Origin: Streptomyces puniciscabiei
GTDB taxonomy: Bacteria > Actinomycetota > Actinomycetes > Streptomycetales > Streptomycetaceae
DNA: 64,000 bases
Direction: 5' to 3'
Assembly (NCBI RefSeq): GCF_006715785.1
Contig: NZ_VFNX01000001.1
Span: 3,486,501-3,550,500, forward strand
Shown piece by piece: positions 49,579 to 59,094 of this stretch; positions within the stretch are counted from its first letter, which is position 1; the number at the start of each line of letters is the position of its first letter. Below the pieces are notes generated by a model. It made no database searches. It saw nothing but the letters and a program-made list of their open reading frames with translations, and had not been told where the DNA came from. The translations under genes were made by a program, and so were the position numbers.

Positions 49579-50427
49579 TCAGGGGAACGCGAGCGCATCG
49601 GGTCCGAGTGCCGGCAGCAGTCCTTCGGCCGCCGCACGTGTGAGCAGGCCGCGGATCGCCGCGTAGCCGGCCTCGCCGAGGTCGGCGGTGAACTCGTTGA
49701 CGTACAGGCCGATGTGCTGGTCCGCCACGGCCGGGTCCATCTCCTGGGCGTGTGCCATGACGTACGGCCGGGACGCCTCGGGGTCGTCCCAGGCGGCCCG
49801 TACGGAGGCGCGGACGGCGTCGGCGAGCCGGGTCAGGGCTCCGGTGCCCAGGGAGCGCTTGGCGATGATCGCGCCGAGCGGAATCGGCAGTCCCGTCGTC
49901 CGCTCCCAGTGCTCGCCCATGTCGGCGAGCTTGTGCAGCCCGTAGTTCTGGTAGGTGAACCGGGCCTCGTGGATGACCAGACCGGCGTCCACCTTGCCGT
50001 CCCGCACGGCCGGCATGATCTCGTGGAACGGCATGACGACGATCTCGCCGACCCCGCCCGGCAGGGTGTCCGCCGCCCACAGGCGGAAGAGCAGGTACGC
50101 CGTCGACTTCTCGCTCGGCACCGCGACCGTACGGCCCGTCAGATCGGTACCGGGCTCCCGCGTGAGCACCAGCGGCCCGCAGCCCCGCCCCAGCGCGCCG
50201 CCGCACGGCAGCAGCGCGTACTCGCCGAGGACGTACGGCAGCACGGCGTACGACACCTTCAGCAGGTCGAACTCGCCGCGCTCGGCCATGCCGTTGGTGA
50301 TGTCGATGTCGGCGAAGGTCACGTCCAGCGCGGGCGCGTCCGGGACGCGGCCGTGGGCGAGGGCGTCGAAGACGAAGGTGTCGTTGGGGCAGGGGGAGTA
50401 CGCGATCCGCAAGGGCTCATTCGTCAT
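49579..50427 (-). CDS. mqnD: 1,4-dihydroxy-6-naphthoate synthase MqnD
   Basis: 282 residues from ATG 50427. LRIAYSPCPNDTFVFDALAH opens the protein; DVTFADIDITNGMAERGEFD, LPCGGALGRGCGPLVLTREP, VAVPSEKSTAYLLFRLWAAD and GLVIHEARFTYQNYGLHKLA follow. All match MqnD, the periplasmic-binding-like enzyme that converts cyclic dehypoxanthine futalosine into dihydroxynaphthoate in the futalosine menaquinone pathway used by Streptomyces. Its start overlaps the end of mqnB by 11 bp, so the two are coupled. The last 85 bp are repeated just downstream. Confidence 0.95.
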   Translation of the reverse strand: MTNEPLRIAYSPCPNDTFVFDALAHGRVPDAPALDVTFADIDITNGMAERGEFDLLKVSYAVLPYVLGEYALLPCGGALGRGCGPLVLTREPGTDLTGRTVAVPSEKSTAYLLFRLWAADTLPGGVGEIVVMPFHEIMPAVRDGKVDAGLVIHEARFTYQNYGLHKLADMGEHWERTTGLPIPLGAIIAKRSLGTGALTRLADAVRASVRAAWDDPEASRPYVMAHAQEMDPAVADQHIGLYVNEFTADLGEAGYAAIRGLLTRAAAEGLLPALGPDALAFP

Positions 50428-51124
50428 GTGGGTTCCAACTCTCCAGTACGGGGGCGAGCTTCCCGAAGGCCTCGGTGAGCGCGCCGAGGGCGTCGCCGAT
50501 GCGCCAGGCGGCCCGGTCGCGCGGGCCGACCGGGTTGGAGACCGCACGGATCTCCAGCACCGGTACCCCGTGCGCGGCGGCGGCCTCCGCCACCCCGAAG
50601 CCCTCCATGCCCTCGGCGAGGGCGCGCGGGTGCCGGGCGCGCAGGGCGGCGGCGCGGGCGGCGGTGCCGGTGACGGTGGAGACGGTGAGGATCGTGCCGG
50701 TGCGGGCACCGGTCGCCTCGGCGGCGGCGCGTACGACCGGCCCGGGCGGCCGGTGGGTGACGGTCCCGAAGCCCAGCTCGGTGACCGGCAGGAAGCCGTC
50801 GGCGGTCTCGGCGCCCAGGTCGGCGACGGTGATCGCGTCGGCGACGACGAGCGAGCCGACGGGTGCCCCGGGCTGGAAACCACCGCCGATCCCGGCGCAG
50901 ACCACCAGGTCGTACGGGCTGCCCTCGAGGGCGGCGGCGGTCAGCGCGCCGGCGGCGGAGGCGGCGGCCAGGGCCGGACCGACCCCGGCGGCCAGCAGGT
51001 CACAGCCGGTCGCGGTACGGCACAGGAGCGCGCCGGGGAGCCGTACCTCGGTCACGGCCGGGGGAAACGCCCGTGCCACCGCGTCCCGCTCGACGGGGAC
51101 CGCGGTGGCCACGAGGACGCGCAC
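50417..51124 (-). CDS. mqnB: futalosine hydrolase MqnB
   Basis: 235 residues from GTG 51124 (VRVLVATAVPVERDAVARAF). It has the nucleoside phosphorylase/hydrolase fold with YDLVVCAGIGGGFQPGAPVG (about 86-105), GSLVVADAITVADLGAET, and AEGMEGFGVAEAAAAHGVPV (Glu-Gly-Met-Glu-Gly near 177), the nucleobase-site signature. It removes the base from futalosine, the step before MqnC. Overlap with mqnD and an 11-bp gap to the upstream lipoprotein gene suggest one operon. Confidence 0.92.
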   Translation of the reverse strand: MRVLVATAVPVERDAVARAFPPAVTEVRLPGALLCRTATGCDLLAAGVGPALAAASAAGALTAAALEGSPYDLVVCAGIGGGFQPGAPVGSLVVADAITVADLGAETADGFLPVTELGFGTVTHRPPGPVVRAAAEATGARTGTILTVSTVTGTAARAAALRARHPRALAEGMEGFGVAEAAAAHGVPVLEIRAVSNPVGPRDRAAWRIGDALGALTEAFGKLAPVLESWNPHDE

Positions 51125-51135
51125 GGCAGCCGTGA

Positions 51136-51612
51136 TCAGGCGGCCTTCTTCAGCTTGAACGACCACATGCCCTGGTTGGCCTTCGAGCCCATCCGGATCG
51201 TGACCGTGTTGGTGTCGCCCTGGGTGCCGTACTGCTGGTTGAAGAACGCGCTGCCCGGGATGGTGCGGTAGGTCTTCTTGCTGACGTCGGTGAACTGCTG
51301 GCCGTTCACCAGCAGGACCCAGCCGGCGTCGGCGATCTTCGGGTCGACGCCGAAGCGGACCGTCTCGTCCTGGTCCACCTTGATCGACTTGGCGTTGCCG
51401 ACGTTCTTCACGCACGTCGCCAGCGACTTGGCGTCCAGCGCGTTGCCGTCGTTGTAGCACATGGCCTCGGAGTTGACCGAGCTGTCGCCGACGGTGACCG
51501 TCGCGACGGGCGTCGGCTTCTCACAGGCCGAGAGAAGGAGCAGTCCGGCGGAAACGGCGCCGGCGGCGGCGACGGCGCGGCGGCGTCGCACAGCGGATTG
51601 CAGCGTGGTCAT
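51136..51612 (-). CDS. DUF2771 lipoprotein
   Basis: 158 residues. The signal peptide (RRRRAVAAAGAVSAGLLLLS) ends in a lipobox LLSACEKP with Cys near residue 30. The mature part has two further Cys (EAMCYND and LATCVKN), probably a disulfide, and a beta-rich fold (VDQDETVRFGVDPKIADAGW, GMWSFKLKKA). It fits DUF2771, an actinobacterial lipoprotein family of unknown function. It precedes mqnB by 11 bp and is probably its co-transcribed leader gene. Confidence 0.85.
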   Translation of the reverse strand: MTTLQSAVRRRRAVAAAGAVSAGLLLLSACEKPTPVATVTVGDSSVNSEAMCYNDGNALDAKSLATCVKNVGNAKSIKVDQDETVRFGVDPKIADAGWVLLVNGQQFTDVSKKTYRTIPGSAFFNQQYGTQGDTNTVTIRMGSKANQGMWSFKLKKAA

Positions 51613-51771
51613 GGCCGAAGGCTATCGGGCGCTCCGAGGCGTCCGCCCACGCGGGGTGCGGCGTGCCCGCTTCGTTACGCCAGCCGTGCCCCAGGGCCGG
51701 CAAACCGTGTCCGCTTCGTTATGCCGGAGCAGATCGGGCATGGTCGGTCCCCGTGGGCCGGGGCGGGCACG

Positions 51772-53178
51772 TCAGGCCACCCGGGGCCCCGGGCGGCCGC
51801 CGTGGCGGGCCGAGGCGAGCAGGCCCTTGAGCGTGGCCAGCCAGCCGACCGCCACGAACGCCGCGCCGATCAGCAGGCCGACGGTGCCGTTGAGCGGCAG
51901 CACGATGCCGACGGCCCCGCCGAACACCCACGCCATCTGCAGCAGCGTCTCCGAGCGGGCGAACGCCGAGGTGCGCACCAGCTCCGGCACGTCCCGCTGG
52001 ATCAACGCGTCCAGGGCCAGCTTGGCCAGCGCCTGGCCGAACCCGGCGACGGCCGCGAGGCAGGCCACCAGGAACGCCCCGAAGAACAGGGCGGCCACGA
52101 TCGCCGTCCCCAGCACCACCGCGACGACGGTCACGATGATGATCTCCGGCGCGCGCGAGCGCAGCCAGGCGCCGACGGCCGTACCCAGCGCGTTGCCCGC
52201 CCCGGCGGCGACCCCGACGATCCCGAGCGAGACCGCCGCGCTCTCGCCGGTCAGCGGGTGCTCGCGCAGCAGGAAGGCGAGGAAGAAGATCAGGAAGCCG
52301 GACAGGCAGCGCAGGGCGGCGTTGGCGCCGAGCGCGTGCGTGACGGCGGGGCCCACGGTCCGCAGCCCCGGCCGCCGCACCTGCGCCTTCCGGCGCTGCG
52401 GCCCGTGCAGATGCTGCTCGTCGGCCGCGAGCAGCGCCACGTCCTCGCCCTTGGCCGAGTCCACCTTGGGCGGCAGGGAGAACGACAGGAACGTTCCCGC
52501 CACGAAGATCACGAAGGCGCCGTACAGCGGCCAGGGATCGCCGACCCTGTGCAGCCCCGCCGCGACCGGCGCGGCCACACCGGTGGCCAGCAGCCCCGCA
52601 AGGGTGACCCGCGAGTTGGCCTTCACCAGCGAGAACCGGGGCGGCAGCAGCCGCGGTACGACCGCACTGCGCACCACCCCGTACGCCTTGGACGCGACCA
52701 GCACCCCCAGCGCGGCGGGATACAGCTCCAGGCTGCCGCTCGCCACGGCGCCCGAGATGACCAGCGCGAGCAGGGCGCGGGCCAGCATGGCCCCGGCCAT
52801 CGCGGCGCGCCGGCCGTGCGGCAGCCGGTCGAGGAGCGGGCCGATGACCGGGGCGAGGACGGTGAACGGCGCCATCGTGATGGCGAGGTAGAGCGCGACC
52901 CGCCCACGGGCCTCGTCGGTCGGCACGGAGAAGAACACCGTGGAGGCGAGCGCCACGGTGATCATCACGTCACCTGCGCCGTTGACGGCGTGCAGCTCGA
53001 TCAGCTTGCCGAGCCCCGACTCGCCCGCCCCGTGCGCGTGCGTGGCCTTGCGGATCCCGCGTGCGGCACCGGTGACCGGGAGGTTCAGGGCACGCCCGAC
53101 GGAACGGACGGCGCCACCGACCCGGCTCGCACCGCCACCCCGAACACCACGCCTGTCCGCGGTCGCCACGTGCTTCAT
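51772..53178 (-). CDS. MFS transporter
   Basis: 468 residues with about 12 hydrophobic segments. Landmarks: ELHAVNGAGDVMITVALAST, VIGPLLDRLPHGRRAAMAGA (the loop 2-3 motif GPLLDR-P-GRR), SKAYGVVRSAVVPRLLPPRF, and a central cytoplasmic loop with HGPQRRKAQVRRPGLRTVGP. The pattern is that of a drug/unknown-solute exporter-like MFS of actinobacteria. No neighbouring regulator or enzyme suggests a substrate. A 55-residue basic N-terminal stretch precedes the first helix. Confidence 0.88.
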   Translation of the reverse strand: MKHVATADRRGVRGGGASRVGGAVRSVGRALNLPVTGAARGIRKATHAHGAGESGLGKLIELHAVNGAGDVMITVALASTVFFSVPTDEARGRVALYLAITMAPFTVLAPVIGPLLDRLPHGRRAAMAGAMLARALLALVISGAVASGSLELYPAALGVLVASKAYGVVRSAVVPRLLPPRFSLVKANSRVTLAGLLATGVAAPVAAGLHRVGDPWPLYGAFVIFVAGTFLSFSLPPKVDSAKGEDVALLAADEQHLHGPQRRKAQVRRPGLRTVGPAVTHALGANAALRCLSGFLIFFLAFLLREHPLTGESAAVSLGIVGVAAGAGNALGTAVGAWLRSRAPEIIIVTVVAVVLGTAIVAALFFGAFLVACLAAVAGFGQALAKLALDALIQRDVPELVRTSAFARSETLLQMAWVFGGAVGIVLPLNGTVGLLIGAAFVAVGWLATLKGLLASARHGGRPGPRVA

Positions 53179-53456
53179 AGTGCCCCGAGAAGCGGGCGGA
53201 TAGTGCGGTACGGCACGGAAGAGACCGGCCGGCGGGCGGGAAGAGACGGGCGGGCGGCCGCGAAAGAAAGCCGCGTGGCGGCGAGGAATCTCGTTCGGTG
53301 TAGCGTGCGTGTCTCAGCCATAACGCAGAATGGATGGCAGAGGTGCGCCCAGCGCGCGGATGCAGACGTCGATGCGGTCCTCCGGTCCGCTCCGTCGGCA
53401 GCCCCGCCGTCAGGCAGCCGCACTCGACGAGACGGCGTAGGAGAGAAGCGATACCT

Positions 53457-54383
53457 GTGAGCGCAGCGACAACGCGAAGCCGCACCCCCGACCGCCTGTG
53501 CGCCGAGGCGGTCGACCTCGCCCGCGCCGCCGCCGAGGAGGCCGCCGCCCCCGGTGTGGTCGGAGAACACGTCGGTCTCGTCTCCGAGGGCGACCGCGTT
53601 GTCACGCACTTCTTCGAGTGCAAGGAGCTGGGCTACCGCGGCTGGCGCTGGGCGGCGACCGTGGCCCGCGCCTCCCGCGCCAAGATCGTCACGCTCGACG
53701 AGGTGGTCCTCCTCCCCGGCCCCGACGCCCTGCTCGCCCCCGAGTGGGTTCCCTGGAGCGAGCGGCTGCGCCCCGGCGACCTCGGCCCCGGCGACCTGCT
53801 CCCCACCGACCAGGACGACCTGCGCCTGGAGCCCGGCTACACCGGCGAGGAGGAGCCGCCGCCGAACTCGGTGGTCTCGCAGGAGATGGCGGAGCTGGCG
53901 GAGGCGGAGGACGCCGACGTCACCCCGGGAGCCCCTGCCGTCCAGCCCACGGCGCCCTCCCGTGGCTCGATCGCCTCGGTGGCGGAGGAACTGGGCATGC
54001 GCCGCGCCCGCGTCCTGTCCCGCTACGGCCTGCACGTCGCCGCGGACCGCTGGGAGGAGTCGTACGGCCCGAAGACCGCGATGGCCCAGGCGGCCCCGGC
54101 CACCTGTATGAGCTGCGGCTTCCTGACCCCCATCGGCGGCTCGCTCGGCCAGGCCTTCGGTGTCTGCGCCAACGAGTTCTCCCCGGCCGACGGCCGTGTG
54201 GTCTCCCTCTCCTACGGCTGCGGCGGCCACTCGGAGGCGGCGGTCATGCCCAAGCCCCCGCAGCCGGCCCCGCCGGTCATCGACGAGACCCGGGTGGACC
54301 CCTTCCCCCTCCGCCCCGCCCGCGACTCGGGCTCGGTCCCGGAGACCGGCGACGAGGAGACGGCGGAACTGGGCCACTCCTGA
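53457..54383 (+). CDS. DUF3027 protein
   Basis: 308 residues from GTG 53457 (GGAGAGAAG upstream). HFFECKELGYRGWRWAATVA (about 46-65), ASRAKIVTLDEVVLLPGPDA and LLAPEWVPWSERLRPGDLGP are the conserved core. A cysteine set follows: CMSCGFLTPIGGSLGQAFGV, CANEFS and SYGCGGHSE (about 218-262), a likely zinc site. The N-terminal part is Ala/Glu-rich, and a low-complexity acidic linker (VSQEMAELAEAEDADVTPGA) lies in the middle. The family is conserved in actinobacteria, function unknown. Confidence 0.85.
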   Translation: MSAATTRSRTPDRLCAEAVDLARAAAEEAAAPGVVGEHVGLVSEGDRVVTHFFECKELGYRGWRWAATVARASRAKIVTLDEVVLLPGPDALLAPEWVPWSERLRPGDLGPGDLLPTDQDDLRLEPGYTGEEEPPPNSVVSQEMAELAEAEDADVTPGAPAVQPTAPSRGSIASVAEELGMRRARVLSRYGLHVAADRWEESYGPKTAMAQAAPATCMSCGFLTPIGGSLGQAFGVCANEFSPADGRVVSLSYGCGGHSEAAVMPKPPQPAPPVIDETRVDPFPLRPARDSGSVPETGDEETAELGHS

Positions 54384-54595
54384 GGGCCCTGCGGCCGTGC
54401 TCCAACGGGAGCCCGGCGCAGCCAAGTTGTTCTCCGCCGGGCAACCGCGCGAGACGGCTGCGGCCCGCCGCCGACCGGATGAAACCCGCTGCTCCATAAG
54501 GGGTGCCGCGCCCCGTCGTGGAACCCCGCGGGAACCCCGCTCCTTGACCATCGCCGGGTCGGCATTCGGCCGGCCGCGAGGCGAGGAGTGGCCCG

Positions 54596-55612
54596 ATGGC
54601 GGATCGGTGGGTTTCCCGAAGGCGGTCGAACCGACGGCCCGGGAACCGGCGGTGCGGCAGGTGGGCCGCCGTCTGTGCGGGGCTCGCCCTGGCACTCGGC
54701 GCGGGGCAGGGCGCGGCGGCCGCGGCGGGCGATCCCGCGCCCCCGGCACCGAAGGGGAACATCCTCTCCGTCCCCCTGGCGGGGCTCGGCGGGCTCGTCC
54801 ACCCGGACGCGCCGCCGCCCGGCGCCGACGACTGGAGCTGCAGGCCCACGCGTGAGCATCCGCGCCCGGTCGTCCTGCTGCACGGGACCTGGGCGAACGC
54901 CTACGACGACTGGGGACTGATGTCCCCGTACCTCAAGTGGCTGGGCTACTGCGTCTTCGCCGCCGAGTACGGCGGGGCGCCCGGCAACCCGGTCAAGGCC
55001 ACCGCGCACGTCCCGGACTCGGCTCGGCAGATCGCGGACTACGTCGACCGCGTGCTGAAGGCCACCGGTGCCCACCAGGTCGACCTCGTCGGGCACTCCC
55101 AGGGCGGCGGCCTGACGCCCCGCTGGTATCTGCGCTTCGACGGCGGCACGGATCCCGGGCATCCGGAACGGAACAAGGTGCACAGCCTCATCGGCCTGGC
55201 GCCGTCCAACCACGGCACGACCGGCTCCGGCCTCGGCACCCTGACCACGAAGCTGGGCCTCGACCCGGCCGTGTCCCTCCTCGCCGGACAGGCGTACTCG
55301 GACCAGATGGTCGGCTCCGAGGTGAACACGACACTGGACCGGGACGGCGACACCCGGCCAGGGGTCGCCTACACCGTCATCGCCACCGGACTGGACGAGG
55401 TCGTCACCCCCTACACCCGCCAGTTCCTGACCGCGGGACCGGGCGCGACCGTCAAGAACATCACGATCCAGGACATCTGCCGCGAGGACGCCTCCGAGCA
55501 CCTCTCGATCGCCTACGACGCCAACGCCGCCCAACTCGTCCGCAACGCCCTCGATCCCGCCCACGCGGAACCCGTCCGCTGCGGCGTCTCCCTGCCCGTC
55601 CTCGGCGGCTGA
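54596..55612 (+). CDS. secreted triacylglycerol lipase/esterase
   Basis: 338 residues from ATG 54596 (GAGGAG upstream). The first ~44 residues are a basic then hydrophobic signal segment (RWAAVCAGLALALGAGQGAA). Alpha/beta-hydrolase: RPVVLLHGTWANAYDDWGLM (oxyanion HGT, about 97-116), the nucleophile elbow VDLVGHSQGGGLTPRWYLRF (GHSQG, Ser near 166), with Asp in GLDEVVTPYTRQF and His in EDASEHLSIAYD. It fits the Streptomyces secreted class-2/LipA-like lipases. A 212-bp gap separates it from DUF3027. Confidence 0.9.
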   Translation: MADRWVSRRRSNRRPGNRRCGRWAAVCAGLALALGAGQGAAAAAGDPAPPAPKGNILSVPLAGLGGLVHPDAPPPGADDWSCRPTREHPRPVVLLHGTWANAYDDWGLMSPYLKWLGYCVFAAEYGGAPGNPVKATAHVPDSARQIADYVDRVLKATGAHQVDLVGHSQGGGLTPRWYLRFDGGTDPGHPERNKVHSLIGLAPSNHGTTGSGLGTLTTKLGLDPAVSLLAGQAYSDQMVGSEVNTTLDRDGDTRPGVAYTVIATGLDEVVTPYTRQFLTAGPGATVKNITIQDICREDASEHLSIAYDANAAQLVRNALDPAHAEPVRCGVSLPVLGG

Positions 55613-55816
55613 CCGGGGTCCGTCGCCCGGCCGCCCGGTTCCCCGTCACACGAACGAACCCCCGTACGTCCCCCGGCCGATACGTCTCTGCGGCTGCGTC
55701 TCCTTCCTCGCCGTTCACCCGACCGACCCGCGGTCGCTCCACCGCCGCCCACCTGTCGAAGTTGCGGTCCTCCCACGGCGCGGTACCTTCAGTCGTCGTC
55801 GACGAGGAGAGGGAAC

Positions 55817-58800
55817 GTGAGCAGCAAGTACGTGCGGCCGGCGGCCGAGGGTGCCGATCCCTTCGGGACGGCCCGGCTGCGCCGTGGTGTCCTCGACGCC
55901 TGGGCCACCAGCCCCGCCCGGTTCCGGGAGGACGCCAACGCCGAGGAGGACCTGGTCCTCGGCGGCTACCGGGACCGGCTCGTGGTCGAGCTGGCCCAGA
56001 ACGCCGCCGACGCCGCCGCGCGGGCCGGGACACCCGGCCGACTGTGGCTCACCCTCCACGGCGGGGTCCTCGTCGCCGCCAACACCGGTGCCCCGCTGGA
56101 CGCGGCCGGAGTCGAGTCGCTGTCCACGCTGCGCGCCTCCGCCAAGCGGGACGCCGAGACCACCCAGGGGGCCGTCGGGCGGTTCGGGGTGGGGTTCGCC
56201 GCCGTCCTCGCGGTGACCGACGAACCCGCGATCGTGGGCCGGCACGGTGGCGTGCGGTGGTCACTCGGCGAGGCGCGGGAGCTGGCCGGTGAGATCGCCC
56301 GGCACAGCCCGGGCCTCGGGGACGAGGTCCGGCGCCGGGACGGGCATGTGCCGCTGCTCCGGCTGCCGCTCGCCGCCGAGGGCACCGCCCCGGACCCGTA
56401 CGACACCGCCGTCATCCTGCCCCTCAGGGACGCGGCCGCCGCCGATCTCGCCGAGCGGCTGCTGAACGCCGTCGACGACGCGCTGCTCCTCGCCCTGCCG
56501 GGCCTGGCGGAGGTGGTGATCGAGGTCAACGGCGAACAGCCGCGCACGCTGCGGCGCCGCAGCGAGGGCGCCGTCGTCGTCGTGGAGGACTCGCGGGAGG
56601 GGACCACGCGGTGGCGTACCGCCTCCGCCCATGGGCCACTCACCCCGGACCTGCTGGCCGACCGGCCGGTGGAGGAGCGGCTGCGGCCCCACTGGTCGGT
56701 GACCTGGGCCGTACCGGAGGACGGCCGGGGGCGGCCCGTCCGGCCCCGGACCACGCCCGTCGTGCACGCCCCCACTCCGAGCGACGAACCCCTCGGCGTG
56801 CCCGCCCTCCTCATCGCCTCCTTCCCCCTCGACACCACCCGGCGGCACACGGCCCCCGGCCCGCTCACCGACTTCCTGGTGCAGCGCGCCGCCGACCTCT
56901 ACGCCGAACTGCTCGCCGACTGGCGGCCGGTGACGGACGGCGTCATCGACCTCGTCCCGGGACCGCTCGGCAAGGGCGAGCTGGACGGCGCGCTGCGGCA
57001 GGCCGTGCTGGAGCGGCTGCCCCGGACGGCCTTCCTGCCGCCCGCCGTGCAGCCCGTGGACCACGACACCGACCTCCCCGAGGCCCTGCGGCCCCGGGAC
57101 GCCGAGGTCGTGGAGGGCGCCGGGGCGGACACCGTACGGGTGCTCGCCGAGGTGCTGCCCACGCTGCTGCCCGCCGGTCTGGAGCGGCGCGTCGAGCTGC
57201 GCACCCTCGGCGTCGCCCGGCTGCGGCTCGCCGACGCCATCGACCGGCTCGCCGGTCTGGAGAAGGACCCCGGCTGGTGGTGGCGGCTCTACGACAGTCT
57301 GGCCGGGGTGGACCCGGACCGGCTGTCCGGGCTTCCGGTGCCGCTCGCCGACGGGCGCACCACCATCGGCCCCCGGCAGGTGCTCCTCCCCACCCCGGAC
57401 GCCGCCCGGATCGACGCGGACGTCCTCGGCCGGCTCGGGCTGAAGGTGGCCCACGAGGATGCCGCGCACCCGCTGCTGGAGAAGCTGGGCGCGCTGCCCG
57501 CCACCCCGCGCGCGGTGCTCACCACCCCGCAGGTGCGGGCCGCCGTGGCCGCCTCGCTGGAGGACGAGGGGATCGGCTGGGAGGAGGACGCGCCGGACGC
57601 CGAGGAACTGGCCGACACCGTCCTGGCGTTGGTCCGGGACGCGGGCCTGGAGCCCGGCGACGAGCCCTGGCTGGGCGCCCTCGCCCTGCCCGACGAGGAC
57701 GGGGAACCGGCCCCCGCGGGCGAACTCGTCCTCCCCGGCAGCCCGTTCGCGCGCGTGATCCGCGAGGGCGAACTGGCCGCCGTGGACCACGACCTGGCCG
57801 AGAAGTGGGGCGAGCAGCCGCTGACCGCCTGTGGCGTGCTCGCGAACTTCGCGCTGGTCCGCGCCACCGACGTGGTCCTCGACCCGGATGAACTGGAACC
57901 CCGGGAGGGCGACTTCGCCGAGCCCGACGACGCCGGGCTGCTCGACGCGGTCGACGTGTGGTGCGAGGACATCCTCGACCGCTTCCCGGACAGCCCGGTG
58001 CCCCCGGTCGCCACCGAGCTGGTCGCCGTGCGCGATCTGGACCTGGTGGATGACGACCACTGGCCGGAGGCCCTGGCCCTGCTCGCGCAGCCCCCGCTGC
58101 GGGACGCCCTCACCCAGCCCGTCCGCATCCTGCTGCACGACGGCACGCACGAGGTCGTACGGCCGTACACCGCGTGGTGGCTGCGCGGACACCCCGTGCT
58201 CGACGGGCGCCGGCCCGCCGGTCTCCTCGCCGCCGGCGGGGACCCGCTGCTCGGCGGCCTGTACGACGAGGCCGACGCGACCGGGTTCGAGGACGAGCAG
58301 GTGCTGCGGGCCCTGGGCGTACGGACCTCCGTCGCGGCCCTGCTGGACGAGCCGGGCGGCGCCGCCGAGCTGCTGGACCGGCTCGCCGACCCCGAGCGCC
58401 CGGTCACCTCGGCCCAACTGCACGGGCTGTACGGGGCGTTGGCGGAGCTGGACCCCGAGCAGGTGACCCTGCCGGACGAGCTGCGGGCCGTGGTCGACGG
58501 CCGGGTGGAGGTGGTGGACGCGGCCGAGGCGGTCGTGGTCGACTCGCCCGACCTGCTCCCGTTCACCTCCGGGGTGCCGCTGCTGCCCGTCCGGCCGGCC
58601 CGGTCCGCCGAGCTGGCGGAGCTGTTCCAGGTGCGGCGGCTGAGCGAGTCCGTCACCGGTGAGGTGCACTCCGAGGGAACCGAGCACGAGGTGCCGGGCC
58701 CGGTGCGGGTGCTGCTCGGACCGCGGACGCCCGAGACCTATGTCGAGCACGAGGAACTGGTCGTGGACGGCGTGGAGATCGACTGGCGGCTCACCGACGA

Positions 58801-58948
58801 CGGGGTGCTGCACGCGGCCACACTGGAGGGCGTCGCGGCGGGGCTGGCCTGGGCGGCCGGTCAGTGGCCGCGGCGCTTCGAGGTGGCGGCCCTGCTGGAG
58901 GACCCCTCGCGGACGGAGGAGCTGGCCAGGGACCGCTGGTTCGACTGA
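55817..58948 (+). CDS. large sacsin/Hsp90-type ATPase-domain protein
   Basis: 1043 residues from GTG 55817 (GGAGAGGG upstream). The N-terminal ~200 residues form a GHKL ATP-binding fold: DRLVVELAQNAADAAARAGT (N-box with the catalytic Glu/Asn, about 56-75), VLVAANTGAPLDAAGVESLS, and GAVGRFGVGFAAVLAVTDEP (G-box, about 118-137). This is the Hsp90-like fold also found in sacsin. The remaining ~800 residues are Leu/Ala/Asp-rich, without recognised domains, and look helical. It is not a classical HtpG and lacks a histidine kinase phosphoacceptor. Function unknown; a chaperone or defence-type ATPase are both conceivable. It stands alone. Confidence 0.85.
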   Translation: MSSKYVRPAAEGADPFGTARLRRGVLDAWATSPARFREDANAEEDLVLGGYRDRLVVELAQNAADAAARAGTPGRLWLTLHGGVLVAANTGAPLDAAGVESLSTLRASAKRDAETTQGAVGRFGVGFAAVLAVTDEPAIVGRHGGVRWSLGEARELAGEIARHSPGLGDEVRRRDGHVPLLRLPLAAEGTAPDPYDTAVILPLRDAAAADLAERLLNAVDDALLLALPGLAEVVIEVNGEQPRTLRRRSEGAVVVVEDSREGTTRWRTASAHGPLTPDLLADRPVEERLRPHWSVTWAVPEDGRGRPVRPRTTPVVHAPTPSDEPLGVPALLIASFPLDTTRRHTAPGPLTDFLVQRAADLYAELLADWRPVTDGVIDLVPGPLGKGELDGALRQAVLERLPRTAFLPPAVQPVDHDTDLPEALRPRDAEVVEGAGADTVRVLAEVLPTLLPAGLERRVELRTLGVARLRLADAIDRLAGLEKDPGWWWRLYDSLAGVDPDRLSGLPVPLADGRTTIGPRQVLLPTPDAARIDADVLGRLGLKVAHEDAAHPLLEKLGALPATPRAVLTTPQVRAAVAASLEDEGIGWEEDAPDAEELADTVLALVRDAGLEPGDEPWLGALALPDEDGEPAPAGELVLPGSPFARVIREGELAAVDHDLAEKWGEQPLTACGVLANFALVRATDVVLDPDELEPREGDFAEPDDAGLLDAVDVWCEDILDRFPDSPVPPVATELVAVRDLDLVDDDHWPEALALLAQPPLRDALTQPVRILLHDGTHEVVRPYTAWWLRGHPVLDGRRPAGLLAAGGDPLLGGLYDEADATGFEDEQVLRALGVRTSVAALLDEPGGAAELLDRLADPERPVTSAQLHGLYGALAELDPEQVTLPDELRAVVDGRVEVVDAAEAVVVDSPDLLPFTSGVPLLPVRPARSAELAELFQVRRLSESVTGEVHSEGTEHEVPGPVRVLLGPRTPETYVEHEELVVDGVEIDWRLTDDGVLHAATLEGVAAGLAWAAGQWPRRFEVAALLEDPSRTEELARDRWFD

Positions 58949-59025
58949 CCCCGCGATCCGCTCGGCCGCGCGAGGCACACGCCTCCGCAACCCTCTTGCT
59001 AAAAAATTCAACTTCCGTACAACCG

Positions 59026-59092
59026 TTCCCCTGCGTGTCAGGTCTGACCAGCGAGTCACCAGACTCACCGATCACTCTGCACGCAGGGGAAC
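59026..59092 (+). promoter_or_regulatory. RBS-sequestering inverted repeat in the leader of the first secreted paralogue
   Basis: GTTCCCCTGCGTG (59026-59038) is perfectly complementary to CACGCAGGGGAAC (59080-59092), which contains the ribosome binding site AGGGGAA of the gene starting at 59095. A smaller hairpin GAGTC-acca-GACTC (59053-59066) sits inside the loop. Pairing would hide the RBS, so translation could be switched by a factor or temperature. Confidence 0.75.
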
Positions 59093-59094
59093 AC

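Noticed and set aside
53175..54749. A 524-codon minus-strand frame opposite DUF3027 and the lipase leader
   Set aside because: It is the shadow of the DUF3027 gene, which has zinc motifs, an RBS and correct codon bias.
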